From contig NZ_BKZW01000001.1 of NCBI RefSeq assembly GCF_008974265.1, forward strand, positions 992,001-1,056,000: a stretch of 64,000 nucleotides of DNA. Reading direction: 5' to 3'. The stretch comes from Dictyobacter vulcani. GTDB lineage: Bacteria > Chloroflexota > Ktedonobacteria > Ktedonobacterales > Ktedonobacteraceae. Under the pieces are notes generated by a model. It was not told the origin of the DNA. It made no database searches and was given only the letters and a program-made list of their open reading frames with translations. This document shows, piece by piece, positions 36,865-47,186 of the stretch (position 1 is the stretch's first letter; every line of letters starts with the position of its first letter). Made by a program: the position numbers and the translations under genes.

Positions 36865-36883
36865 CATGATCTTATTGATCATG
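36865..36883. repeat. Inverted repeat after PLD gene
   Basis: CATGATC-ttatt-GATCATG, perfect 7-bp arms, 34 bases after the stop. A related GATCATGAT string occurs at 21286. There is no T run; it may be an operator of the following gene. Confidence 0.4.
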
Positions 36884-37005
36884 ATAGGATACATTTAACA
36901 ACCAGGACGCTTGCAGCCGCCTGCTGAATACGCTTCTTCAGAAAGAAGTGGATCTATCTGTAGCACGCTATCTACTTCATCATGTATCAAGTAAGGAGTT
37001 TTACT

Positions 37006-37293
37006 ATGGTTACCGAAGTTGCTATTTTTATTGCGCTTTCAGGCAAAGAAGAAGAGCTCGGCCAGGGCATTATTCAGGGACTGGAGTTTATTCGTCAGCA
37101 TCCAGAGTGCATTTCAGCCAATGCAACACGCTGTGTTGAAAGACCTGGACGCTATATGTTAACCGTTGTCTGGTCATCACTTGAGGCGCATACCGAGGAT
37201 TTCCGCAATGGCCCGCTCTTCACCCAATGGAGAGAGGCTATTAATGGCATGTTTGAAAGCAACCCGGAAGTTTTCCATTATCAGGCTTACTAA
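37006..37293 (+). CDS. Antibiotic biosynthesis monooxygenase (ABM) domain protein
   Basis: 95 residues, single ferredoxin-like ABM domain: EVAIFIALSGKEEEL at the N-terminus, the central GRYMLTVVWSSLEAHTEDFR (here given only in part) and FTQWREAI. Such proteins are heme-degrading, quinol-oxidising or of unknown role; no further assignment is possible. AAGGAG lies 7 bases before the ATG at 37006. Confidence 0.8.
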   Translation: MVTEVAIFIALSGKEEELGQGIIQGLEFIRQHPECISANATRCVERPGRYMLTVVWSSLEAHTEDFRNGPLFTQWREAINGMFESNPEVFHYQAY

Positions 37294-37349
37294 AAAGAAT
37301 AGATTAAGAGAAAAGATAAAACAATACATTTTTGGTAGGAGTAAGTAGT

Positions 37350-39436
<2,087 letters not shown>

Positions 39437-39466
39437 TCCATCTTTATAACCATTTCTTTTACTAAG

Positions 39467-39506
39467 AGGAGGTTGTGAGGCGAGCGCGCTCGCCTCACAA
39501 CCTCCT
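39467..39506. terminator. 40-bp perfect palindrome between ligA and kinase gene
   Basis: A gapless inverted repeat of 20-bp arms (starts AGGAGGTTGTGAGGCGAGCG), GC-rich, followed by TTTCT. It lies between convergent genes and likely ends transcription in both directions. Each strand begins with an AGGAGG-like purine run. Confidence 0.75.
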
Positions 39507-39536
39507 TTCTGCTACGTATTTTTCTTCCCAGCATTA

Positions 39537-41267
39537 TCAGACTGGTAGCAAACGGGAAGAAGGCAGAAAATGGATTCCGTCCTCATCCTGGCCGACAACA
39601 TAGGTACCGGTATAGTTTTTGTAGAGGGTCATACCGCTATCATCAACCTCGGTTGTTACAATAGAGACATTTACTTTAATAGTGTTGTCACTCCCCGGAG
39701 AAACACTATTAATAGTAACACCATCCTGCTTGGTATGTTTATATCCATCCGCGAATGACGCAAAAGGATGTTGATTTTGATATTCTTTATTCCAGTGTGT
39801 ATAAGCTCCCTGGTAATTGGAATGGTTGATGTCATCAAAATAGCTTTGCACAAACGCATTGGCACTATCCATAGTAAGCACAGGAGGTGGGGTAGCGGTC
39901 GCAGTTGGCTCAGGGGTCGGTGCTTGAGTTGGCGCAGCCGTAGGCTCTGCTGGTTTTGGAGTGGTAACCACAACAGGCGTCGCCGGGTGGTCAAAAACGC
40001 TTTCCATCAGATGGGGACCAAAAATAAACCCGACGAAACAAAGGACCAGCAGCACAAAGAGGGTCAAGCCCCATCCTAACCAGACTGAGGTGTGTCTTTT
40101 GGGCGGCGAAGATTGATGCAGATAAGGCACCAGAGCGGTATCTACCTCTGTTCCTGTCTGGTAATGGGACTGCGCAGCATATTGGGCTGGCGATGAAGTA
40201 TGTTGCTGCGGAGTAACAGGAGCAGGTGGATAGCTATATGGCATCTGCTGCGCAGAGGCTGTCCTCTGAGCAACTTCAACCGGTGGCGGGGGGGAAGCAG
40301 GATAGCCCACGTTCTGTGGATAAGAAAGACCTGGTGAAGAAATCGGATGAGAAGGGCTAGCAGTAGGTTCCGCATAAAATCCCTGTGCCAGAGAGTTTGA
40401 TATGCCCAGCGCCTGGCGCAGCGCATCAACCATCTCACGTACGGATTGATAACGGGCAGCTGGCTCTTTTGCAAGAGCTTTCTGTACCACTGCATCCAGA
40501 GCTGGCGAAATCATAGGATCTAAGCTCGTTAGCGAGACGGGACGTTCGTTGATGTGCATCGCGGCAATAAAAAGCGCTGAGCCACCTTGAAATGGAACCC
40601 GGCCAGCCAGCATCTGAAAGAGTACAATACCTAGCTCATAGATATCTGCGCGATAGTCAACCTTCGCACCCTGCACCATCTCGGGCGCCATATAATCCGC
40701 TGAACCCAGAAACTGTCCAACCGCCGTCAATGATGGATCTGAAAGATCACTGACAGTTTTATCCCGCGTGATGCGGGCAATACCAAAATCAACCAGCACC
40801 AGGCGTCCATCAGCATGAAAAAGCATATTACCTGGCTTGATATCACGATGCACAATCTTATGCTCATGCGCATATTGCAGGGCGGAACCAGCTTGCTCAA
40901 TATATTTAAAGGCCTCAAGAGGCGAGAGTCGTCCTTTTCCCTCAAGCACAGTACGCAAGCTCCCACCTGCCAGGTAAGGCATCACGAGATAGGCTAATCC
41001 ATCTTGCTCAGCATATTCATAAACAGGCAGAATGTTCACATGATCAAGCTGAGCAATCACATTGGCCTCACGACGGAAGCGCGCAAGAAATTCCTGATGC
41101 GCTTCAGTATAGATGCCTGCACCTGATCTTAAAACCTTTACTGCAACATCGCGTACAGGACGCGTCTGATGAGCAAGATAGACCATCCCCATTCCACCTG
41201 AACCAACCAGGCGCTCAAGGACACAGGTACCAAGCTGTTTCCCGATGAGATGATCATTACTTTCCAT
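39537..41267 (-). CDS. Membrane-anchored Ser/Thr protein kinase (Hanks type)
   Basis: 576 residues. Kinase domain at about 12-275: glycine loop GSGGMGMV, VAVKVL Lys, HRDIKPGN catalytic loop, DFGIAR, and an APE equivalent (YMAPEMV), so catalytically complete. Next are a Pro/Ser/Gln-rich linker, a transmembrane helix (LGWGLTLFVLLVLCFVG) near 395, a Pro/Thr-rich stalk and an external domain of about 110 residues (SANAFVQSYFDDINHSNYQ...), which resembles small NTF2-like or DUF4878-type folds. It probably senses an extracellular cue. Faces the cytoplasm with its kinase. Confidence 0.92.
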   Translation of the reverse strand: MESNDHLIGKQLGTCVLERLVGSGGMGMVYLAHQTRPVRDVAVKVLRSGAGIYTEAHQEFLARFRREANVIAQLDHVNILPVYEYAEQDGLAYLVMPYLAGGSLRTVLEGKGRLSPLEAFKYIEQAGSALQYAHEHKIVHRDIKPGNMLFHADGRLVLVDFGIARITRDKTVSDLSDPSLTAVGQFLGSADYMAPEMVQGAKVDYRADIYELGIVLFQMLAGRVPFQGGSALFIAAMHINERPVSLTSLDPMISPALDAVVQKALAKEPAARYQSVREMVDALRQALGISNSLAQGFYAEPTASPSHPISSPGLSYPQNVGYPASPPPPVEVAQRTASAQQMPYSYPPAPVTPQQHTSSPAQYAAQSHYQTGTEVDTALVPYLHQSSPPKRHTSVWLGWGLTLFVLLVLCFVGFIFGPHLMESVFDHPATPVVVTTPKPAEPTAAPTQAPTPEPTATATPPPVLTMDSANAFVQSYFDDINHSNYQGAYTHWNKEYQNQHPFASFADGYKHTKQDGVTINSVSPGSDNTIKVNVSIVTTEVDDSGMTLYKNYTGTYVVGQDEDGIHFLPSSRLLPV

Positions 41268-41516
41268 GAAAAGATATCCATTTCCATTCTTCTATTGTCT
41301 CAAGCTGAGATGGATTCATTATGTGGGGCTGCACACCACTATCATTAGACATATACGTTCTATAAACCCTCTATTTGCTGATCTTTCATAGACAGGCATA
41401 ACAAAGACTATTTTTGCGATAGGTACACATGACAGATTGTAAAATATAAGCTTCTCTGCTATTTATTAACGAGACAGTGAATAAAAATGTATCGAGTCCG
41501 GGCATAAATAAACCTA

Positions 41517-41554
41517 TGGCGTATAGATCAGTACTGTTGCTGATCTATACGCCA
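41517..41554 (-). terminator. Terminator after serine hydroxymethyltransferase gene
   Basis: TGGCGTATAGATCAG pairs perfectly with its complement, 15-bp stem, loop of 8. It begins five bases past the stop of the minus-strand gene. The downstream strand is A/T-rich but has no long T run. Confidence 0.7.
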
Positions 41555-41559
41555 CAAAG

Positions 41560-42855
41560 TTAGACGTAGCGCATTTCTACATAGCGTCCACGTAAAGTGT
41601 TTACCTGTTCTTTGACATTTTTACCACGCACCGCATCGTGAAGAAGTTGTGCCAGCTCTCCCATCGCCCGCTCATCCATACCGAATCGCGTCATCTCTGA
41701 TACACCAATGCGCAAGCCCGAGGGATTACGAGGATCGGTATCACCTGGCAACATATTATAGTTAACGATAATGTCGCTATCCTCCAACCGCTTCGCCACA
41801 TCAACGCCACTCCCCCATTGAGCCACGTTAACCGCGATCATATGGCTCTGCGTATAACCAAATTCCCGCGCCTCAACGGGCGTACCTGACTCGTCCAGGC
41901 TACGTCCAAGCGCCTGAGCATTGCGGACAATCTGGGCTGCATACTCACGACCATAGCGTTGCATTTCACGTGTCGCTACCAGCAAAGCAGGTAACGTATG
42001 CAGATGATGATTGCTGGATGAACCGGGGAAAACGCCGCGATCGGCTGGCTGCCAGTATTTCTTGATGGCGGCAGCATCGGTCAGGTTGGAGAGAATAACG
42101 CCGCGCTGGGGTCCTGGAAACGTTTTGTGTGTGCTTCCAGTCATCCAGGTTGCACCCTCTTGCAATGGAGATTGAAACTGTCCACCCGCAACCAGACCGA
42201 GCACATGAGCCCCATCATAGAGGACTGGAATATTCTTTGTTTTACAGAAAGCGGCTATCTCTGAGACCGGCTCTGGAAACAAGAACAGACTTTTGCCAAG
42301 GATCACCAGCTGCGGATTAAGCTGATCAACCAGCTCGATCGTCTTCTGCGCATCCACATGGTAGCGATCCTCGGTCAGTGGCAGATAGTGCAGGTTAATC
42401 GCCTGCTCGCTACCAATTTTAAGGGATTGGCCACGGTTCTGGATGCGGCGTCCAAAGACACCAACCGCTCCGTGGCTGATATGGCCCCCGGCATCGGTCG
42501 AGTTGGCAATCACCGTATCTCCACCACGTAAGATGCTCAGAGCCAGGGCTGTGTTGGCGGCGTTACCACTGATTGGACGCACATCTGCCTGTTTGGCTCC
42601 AAACAATGCCAGCAATTCTTGCTCCGCCATCCGCTCTATCTGGTCGATATAGCGTGTGCCCTGATAGTAACGGTTCACATGTTCCCCATCATTGGGGTGT
42701 CCTTCCGCGTAACGTCCCATAAAATCGGAAGTCTGGACACGCCGTACAGCCTCACTTGGCGTATTTTCACTGGCAATCAGGTTTATTGCCTGTCGCTGGC
42801 GCCATGTATCTTGCTGCTCAATAAGCGCTTCAATGTCATGTATATCAACTGTCAT
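41560..42855 (-). CDS. glyA: Serine hydroxymethyltransferase-like PLP enzyme
   Basis: 431 residues. Fold-type I PLP enzyme that interconverts serine and glycine with tetrahydrofolate. Evidence: LIASENTPSEAVR at the N-terminus, GRYAEGHPNDGEHVNRYYQG, and the PLP Lys in TGSTHKTFPGPQRG near residue 240. The canonical motif is TTTTHKTLRGPRGG; the variations here (TGSTHK, FPGPQ) are those of a divergent SHMT subgroup, so the substrate could be different. GAAGGGAG precedes the ATG at 42853-42855 by 6 bases. Confidence 0.82.
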   Translation of the reverse strand: MTVDIHDIEALIEQQDTWRQRQAINLIASENTPSEAVRRVQTSDFMGRYAEGHPNDGEHVNRYYQGTRYIDQIERMAEQELLALFGAKQADVRPISGNAANTALALSILRGGDTVIANSTDAGGHISHGAVGVFGRRIQNRGQSLKIGSEQAINLHYLPLTEDRYHVDAQKTIELVDQLNPQLVILGKSLFLFPEPVSEIAAFCKTKNIPVLYDGAHVLGLVAGGQFQSPLQEGATWMTGSTHKTFPGPQRGVILSNLTDAAAIKKYWQPADRGVFPGSSSNHHLHTLPALLVATREMQRYGREYAAQIVRNAQALGRSLDESGTPVEAREFGYTQSHMIAVNVAQWGSGVDVAKRLEDSDIIVNYNMLPGDTDPRNPSGLRIGVSEMTRFGMDERAMGELAQLLHDAVRGKNVKEQVNTLRGRYVEMRYV

Positions 42856-43578
42856 CGTGAACTCCCTTCTGCTAACCACATCGAACAAATATGCCTTCAG
42901 TATAGCACACGTTATTGCCAGAAAATGCCGTCAAAACTCTCTATCCTTATTGCTCTACTTTGCGCTGGAGCAATGGTTTACACGACAATACTATTTCGGA
43001 TTATATTTTAACACTATAAGAAATGGCAGGCCGTGATGGATATCATCCTCAAGCAAACAATTTTAAGAATGCTGCCAGTGGCTAAATATCCATATACCAT
43101 GGTCGATTATATTTATATAACCTGGAAGATCTCGCATTCTCTCTCCTCTATTCACACTACACATAGTCTTTCAAGCTGATACTCATTTTCTGGATTGCCA
43201 CAGGTAAATCCAGACAGACACATTATATACATACAGAAAAAATTACTATTGTAAAAATAGAGGATTCACTACCGTTACAGCAGCTAAATCAGGTTTATTG
43301 CCAACGCCCATAGAATAAGTAGCACAATAATTGAACATAAAAAAACATACATTGAGGCCTGATATAGCAAAATATTATGCATTAGTGTACGGTTGAACAT
43401 GTTGCATAATTTTGATATACTAGGTCTACACCTACGAAATGAGAAGAGAGGAGTACACAACTTTTCTCTGGACCGCAAACAGCCATTCGCATGGCCGCAC
43501 TGGTGGTCTCTAACAGACCTCCCCACGTTAGTCTGATTCAGACCGCTATTGCGTAGAAACTCAGGAGGATTGGGTTTT
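42856..43578. other. Divergent intergenic region with promoter
   Basis: 723 AT-rich bases between the SHMT gene (minus) and the EF-G-like gene (plus). The EF-G-like promoter is at 43393-43421. Open frames inside it have no supporting ribosome binding site (for example a 47-codon frame from about 43035). Nothing else is recognised. Confidence 0.45.
43393..43421 (+). promoter_or_regulatory. Candidate promoter of EF-G-like gene
   Basis: TTGAAC at 43393-43398, 17-base spacer, TATACT at 43416-43421; 157 bases before the ATG. Confidence 0.55.
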
Positions 43579-45639
43579 ATGAAGGTTTATCAGGCGGAAC
43601 ACATTCGCAATGTAGCGCTCATTTCTCATGTTGGAGCTGGCAAAACTTCCCTTGTGGATGCTGCCTTGTTTGACACTGGTGCAGTCACACGGCAGGGTAG
43701 AGTGGATGAGGGCACCTCCATCGTTGACTATGATCCTGAAGAACTGAAACGACGCATGTCGTTGCAGGTCAAAGTCTTACCAGTTGAGTGGAGAGATCAT
43801 AAAATCAATTTTATCGACACCCCTGGTTATCCCGACTTCGTTGGTGAGGTAAAAGCTGGCCTGCGTGTCGCGGATGCTGCTCTCGTAGTGGTAACAGCAG
43901 AAAGAGGGGTGGAAGTAGGCACCGAGCTCACCTGGCATTTTGCCGATGAACGTAATCTCCCCCGGATCGTCCTCGTAAATAAGTTAGATCGCGAAAACAC
44001 GTCCTTTGAACAAGCCCTGGAATCCTTACGCAATCAGTTCGGTCCAAAAGTTGTCGCACTCCAACTTCCCATTGGGGAACAAGCCAACTTTAGAGGTGTG
44101 ATCGATCTGGCAACGTGTAAGGGCTATACTTTTGAAGGGGGCAACAAAGTACAGGAAGTTCCGATTCCCTCTGAATTAAAAGACAGTGTAGCAAGCTATC
44201 GCGAACAATTAGTTGAGGCCGCCGTCGAGAGCGACGATGCCATTATGGAACGTTTTTTGGATGGCGAGACACTGAGCAATGAAGAAGTACTCTCAGTAAT
44301 TAAAAAAGCTACCTGTACAGGCGGTATTATTCCGGTTCTATGCAGTTCAGCCAACAAAAATATTGGTATCCAGACCCTCCTGGACACCATTGTGGATTAT
44401 ATGCCCAGTCCATTGGATGCCGTAGCTGAGGATACAAAAACCTTTGGCGACTCGGTCTCTGCTTTTATCTTTAAGACCGCGGCCGCGCAGGTAGGAACCA
44501 TCTCTTCCTTCCGCGTTTTTAGCGGCTCGCTCAAATCAGATATGCATCTCAACAATATGCAATCAAGCACCGATGAGCGTATGAGCCAGCTGGTCATTCA
44601 ACATGGAAAAACTCAGGAACCCGCGACAGAGATATCAACTGGAGATTTCGGTGCGGTCGCCAAACTTTCAAACAGTCATACAGGTGATACGCTGACTAAT
44701 AGCAAAGAGGCTACAGCTCCGCTAGATGAGATTAATCTCCCACAGCCGTGCTACACAGTAGCGATTGTGCCACGTAGTCAGGCTGATCTGGACAAGATGA
44801 GCAATGCATTAGCCCGCATTGTAGAAGAAGATCGCACCATTCGTGTCTCACGTGATCCTGAAACCGCTGAGATGCTGCTTTCAGGTATGGGCGAGACACA
44901 TATCCAGATCGTTGTTGAAGGCATCAAGCGCAAATACGCAGTGGATCTATTAACCCACGACCAGCGCATCTCGTATCGCGAAACTATTCGTAAAAAAGCG
45001 CGCGCCAATGGTCGCCATAAACGTCAGAGTGGTGGACATGGACAATTTGGAGATGTCTGGCTGGAGATCGAGCCATTGCCACGCGATAGCGATAAAACCT
45101 TTGTCTTTGAGGACAAGATTGTCGGCGGCGTGGTGCCTGGACAATTTATTCCTGGTGTCGAGAAAGGGGTTCGTGAGTCACTGAAGCGCGGTTTCATTTC
45201 TGGACACCCAATGCTCTATGTCAAGGTGGCACTTGTCGATGGCAAATATCATCCAGTAGATTCTTCGGCCCAATCCTTTGAGGTGGCGGCCTCACTGGGC
45301 ATGCAAGAAGCCGTCCCCCAGGCTAATCCAGTTCTGTTAGAGCCAATCATGAATGTGATAATTGAAGTGCCCGAGCAGAATATGGGTGATGTTATGAGTG
45401 ATATTAATACCAAACGTGGACATGTGATGGGCATGGAATCGCTGGAAAATGGGGGGCAGCGTATCACGGCCGCTGTTCCACAGGCTGAAATGCTCCACTA
45501 TGCAACCGATCTGCGCTCAATCACCCAGGGACGCGGCTCATTTAGTATGGAATTCGCACAATATGCCGAAGTTCCTGCCAATGTCCAGGAGAATATTATT
45601 AGCGAGCGTAAAAAACAAGAAGAAGCAGCCCACAAATAA
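43579..45639 (+). CDS. EF-G-like translational GTPase
   Basis: 686 residues. G1 HVGAGKTSL, G3 DTPGYPDFVGEV, G4 NKLD. Full domain set (G, II, III, IV, V) by length and by the domain IV segment GGHGQFGDVWLEI and C-terminal QGRGSFSMEF. G1 differs from the canonical AHIDAGKTT, a feature of the EF-G2/EF-G-like paralogues, so a role other than standard translocation is possible. Canonical fusA is not in this window. AGGAGG lies 10 bases before the ATG at 43579. Confidence 0.88.
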   Translation: MKVYQAEHIRNVALISHVGAGKTSLVDAALFDTGAVTRQGRVDEGTSIVDYDPEELKRRMSLQVKVLPVEWRDHKINFIDTPGYPDFVGEVKAGLRVADAALVVVTAERGVEVGTELTWHFADERNLPRIVLVNKLDRENTSFEQALESLRNQFGPKVVALQLPIGEQANFRGVIDLATCKGYTFEGGNKVQEVPIPSELKDSVASYREQLVEAAVESDDAIMERFLDGETLSNEEVLSVIKKATCTGGIIPVLCSSANKNIGIQTLLDTIVDYMPSPLDAVAEDTKTFGDSVSAFIFKTAAAQVGTISSFRVFSGSLKSDMHLNNMQSSTDERMSQLVIQHGKTQEPATEISTGDFGAVAKLSNSHTGDTLTNSKEATAPLDEINLPQPCYTVAIVPRSQADLDKMSNALARIVEEDRTIRVSRDPETAEMLLSGMGETHIQIVVEGIKRKYAVDLLTHDQRISYRETIRKKARANGRHKRQSGGHGQFGDVWLEIEPLPRDSDKTFVFEDKIVGGVVPGQFIPGVEKGVRESLKRGFISGHPMLYVKVALVDGKYHPVDSSAQSFEVAASLGMQEAVPQANPVLLEPIMNVIIEVPEQNMGDVMSDINTKRGHVMGMESLENGGQRITAAVPQAEMLHYATDLRSITQGRGSFSMEFAQYAEVPANVQENIISERKKQEEAAHK

Positions 45640-45659
45640 GAACCTACCTTTATAGCCAG

Positions 45660-45693
45660 ACAGGACGCCTTCCAGTGGTGGAAGGCGTCCTGT
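45660..45693. terminator. Bidirectional terminator
   Basis: ACAGGACGCCTTCCA pairs with its complement across GTGG: 15-bp stem, followed by an A/T-rich stretch with seven T in the plus direction. Lies between convergent genes. Confidence 0.85.
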
Positions 45694-45714
45694 AAAATTT
45701 CTATTTTTTTGATC

Positions 45715-46965
45715 TTATGTGCGGCTTTGTAGATACATTCTCATTTTGCGCGTATTTAAGGCGTAAAAGCCCAGAGCAATCAAGAGCATCAATGAAGCAA
45801 CCGCACAGACGCCATTCCAGCGAGCCAGACTCCAACCTAGCGTACCCAGCAATGATCCTAACGATCCTCCAACGAAGTAGAAAAACATATAGGCCGTATT
45901 CAGGCGATTACGTGCCTCTGGCCGCATGCTATAGATACGCGCCTGACTTGAAATCTGGTTGGCCTGCGTGCCAAGGTCCAGTAATATCGTACCGATAATC
46001 AAGCCAAACAACCATTGGCCGGTCAACCACATACACACAAAAGCCAGCAAGACGATGACTAGCGCCAGACCATTGGCAGCCCGGGGATCACGCCGATCCG
46101 CAAATTTTCCAACAAAGGATGCCGCTAGCGCCCCGGCAACCCCAACCAGACCAAATAAGCCTGCGACCTCACTCCCAAAATGATACGGCGGTGTTGCCAG
46201 TAAAAACGAGAGCGCAACCCAGAACGCGCTAAAGGCGGCAAAGGCCATAGCCCCGAACAGCATCACTTCTCGCAGCACAGGCTCTTCTCGTACCAATCCC
46301 CACAGTGAGCTCAGCAGGCGTGGATAGCTCATATCGCCCTTCTTAGCCTTGTCACTCGGTAGTAAAAAGCGCATCAAGATTGCCAGTACTACCATCATAG
46401 CTGCCGCAATCCAATACATCGCACGCCAACCTGAATGGGCCGCCACCAGACCGCTGATAGTTCGTGCCAGTAAAATACCAATCAATAAACCGCTCATCAC
46501 TGTTCCTACTACCTGCCCACGCTCCCGAGCAGAAGCCAGGCTAGCGGCGTAAGGAATAATCAGTTGCGGCACCACCGTGGCCACACCCACCAGAAAACTT
46601 GCCACCGTTATCAGCATAATCGATGGCGCACTGGCCATAAAGACTAATGCCAGCGTAACAGCAATCAACATACCTACAATCAATTTGCGCTGATTATATT
46701 TATCTCCTAGAGGAATTATAAATAATAAGCCACAGGCATAACCGATTTGTCCCATCGTTGCGATAAAACCCATTTGATTGGCCGAGACTGCAAACTCTTG
46801 CCCCATAATTGCTAATAATGGCTGTATATAATAGAGATTGGCCACGGAAAGAGCACAGGCAATCGCCATAATAAAAACCAGGCGTTTATCTAATGCGGCA
46901 GGCTCCTTGCGCTGCTCTTCAACTACATCTATAGGTTCTACTATATCGATACATTCTTTATTCAA
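45715..46965 (-). CDS. MFS transporter
   Basis: 416 residues with 12 predicted hydrophobic segments, starting with an acidic 30-residue cytoplasmic region. The first loop has GYACGLLFIIPLGDKYNQRKL (the major facilitator loop-2 pattern GxxxDxxxRR/K), and the seventh-eighth loop has VGKFADRRDP. Similar to the YbjJ/arabinose-efflux type permeases of unknown substrate. Start TTG at 46963-46965 with GGAAGG 9 bases upstream. Confidence 0.88.
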   Translation of the reverse strand: MNKECIDIVEPIDVVEEQRKEPAALDKRLVFIMAIACALSVANLYYIQPLLAIMGQEFAVSANQMGFIATMGQIGYACGLLFIIPLGDKYNQRKLIVGMLIAVTLALVFMASAPSIMLITVASFLVGVATVVPQLIIPYAASLASARERGQVVGTVMSGLLIGILLARTISGLVAAHSGWRAMYWIAAAMMVVLAILMRFLLPSDKAKKGDMSYPRLLSSLWGLVREEPVLREVMLFGAMAFAAFSAFWVALSFLLATPPYHFGSEVAGLFGLVGVAGALAASFVGKFADRRDPRAANGLALVIVLLAFVCMWLTGQWLFGLIIGTILLDLGTQANQISSQARIYSMRPEARNRLNTAYMFFYFVGGSLGSLLGTLGWSLARWNGVCAVASLMLLIALGFYALNTRKMRMYLQSRT

Positions 46966-47117
46966 TCAACTCGTCCTTCCAACTATTCCATACCATATCC
47001 ATCCATTTCTCTAAAACAAAAAAAAGGACCTATTTTATTGCAACCAGGCAGTGATATAGCACAAAGATATCATCAGCCACTTGCTGAAGCAACTGGTGAG
47101 AAGAAACAACAAAAAGG

Positions 47118-47150
47118 CGGCGCATAGTTCATAACCTAGCTATGCGCCGC
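47118..47150 (-). terminator. Terminator of the fusion oxidoreductase gene
   Basis: GCGGCGCATAG pairs with CTATGCGCCGC (11-bp stem); in the minus direction it is followed by five T. Confidence 0.8.
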
Positions 47151-47186
47151 TGCCTATATGAGCCATCACTGGGCTGCTATGAGCGA

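Noticed and set aside
21286..36883. Shared GATCATGAT strings as a dispersed repeat
   Set aside because: Only two short copies; too short to distinguish from chance.
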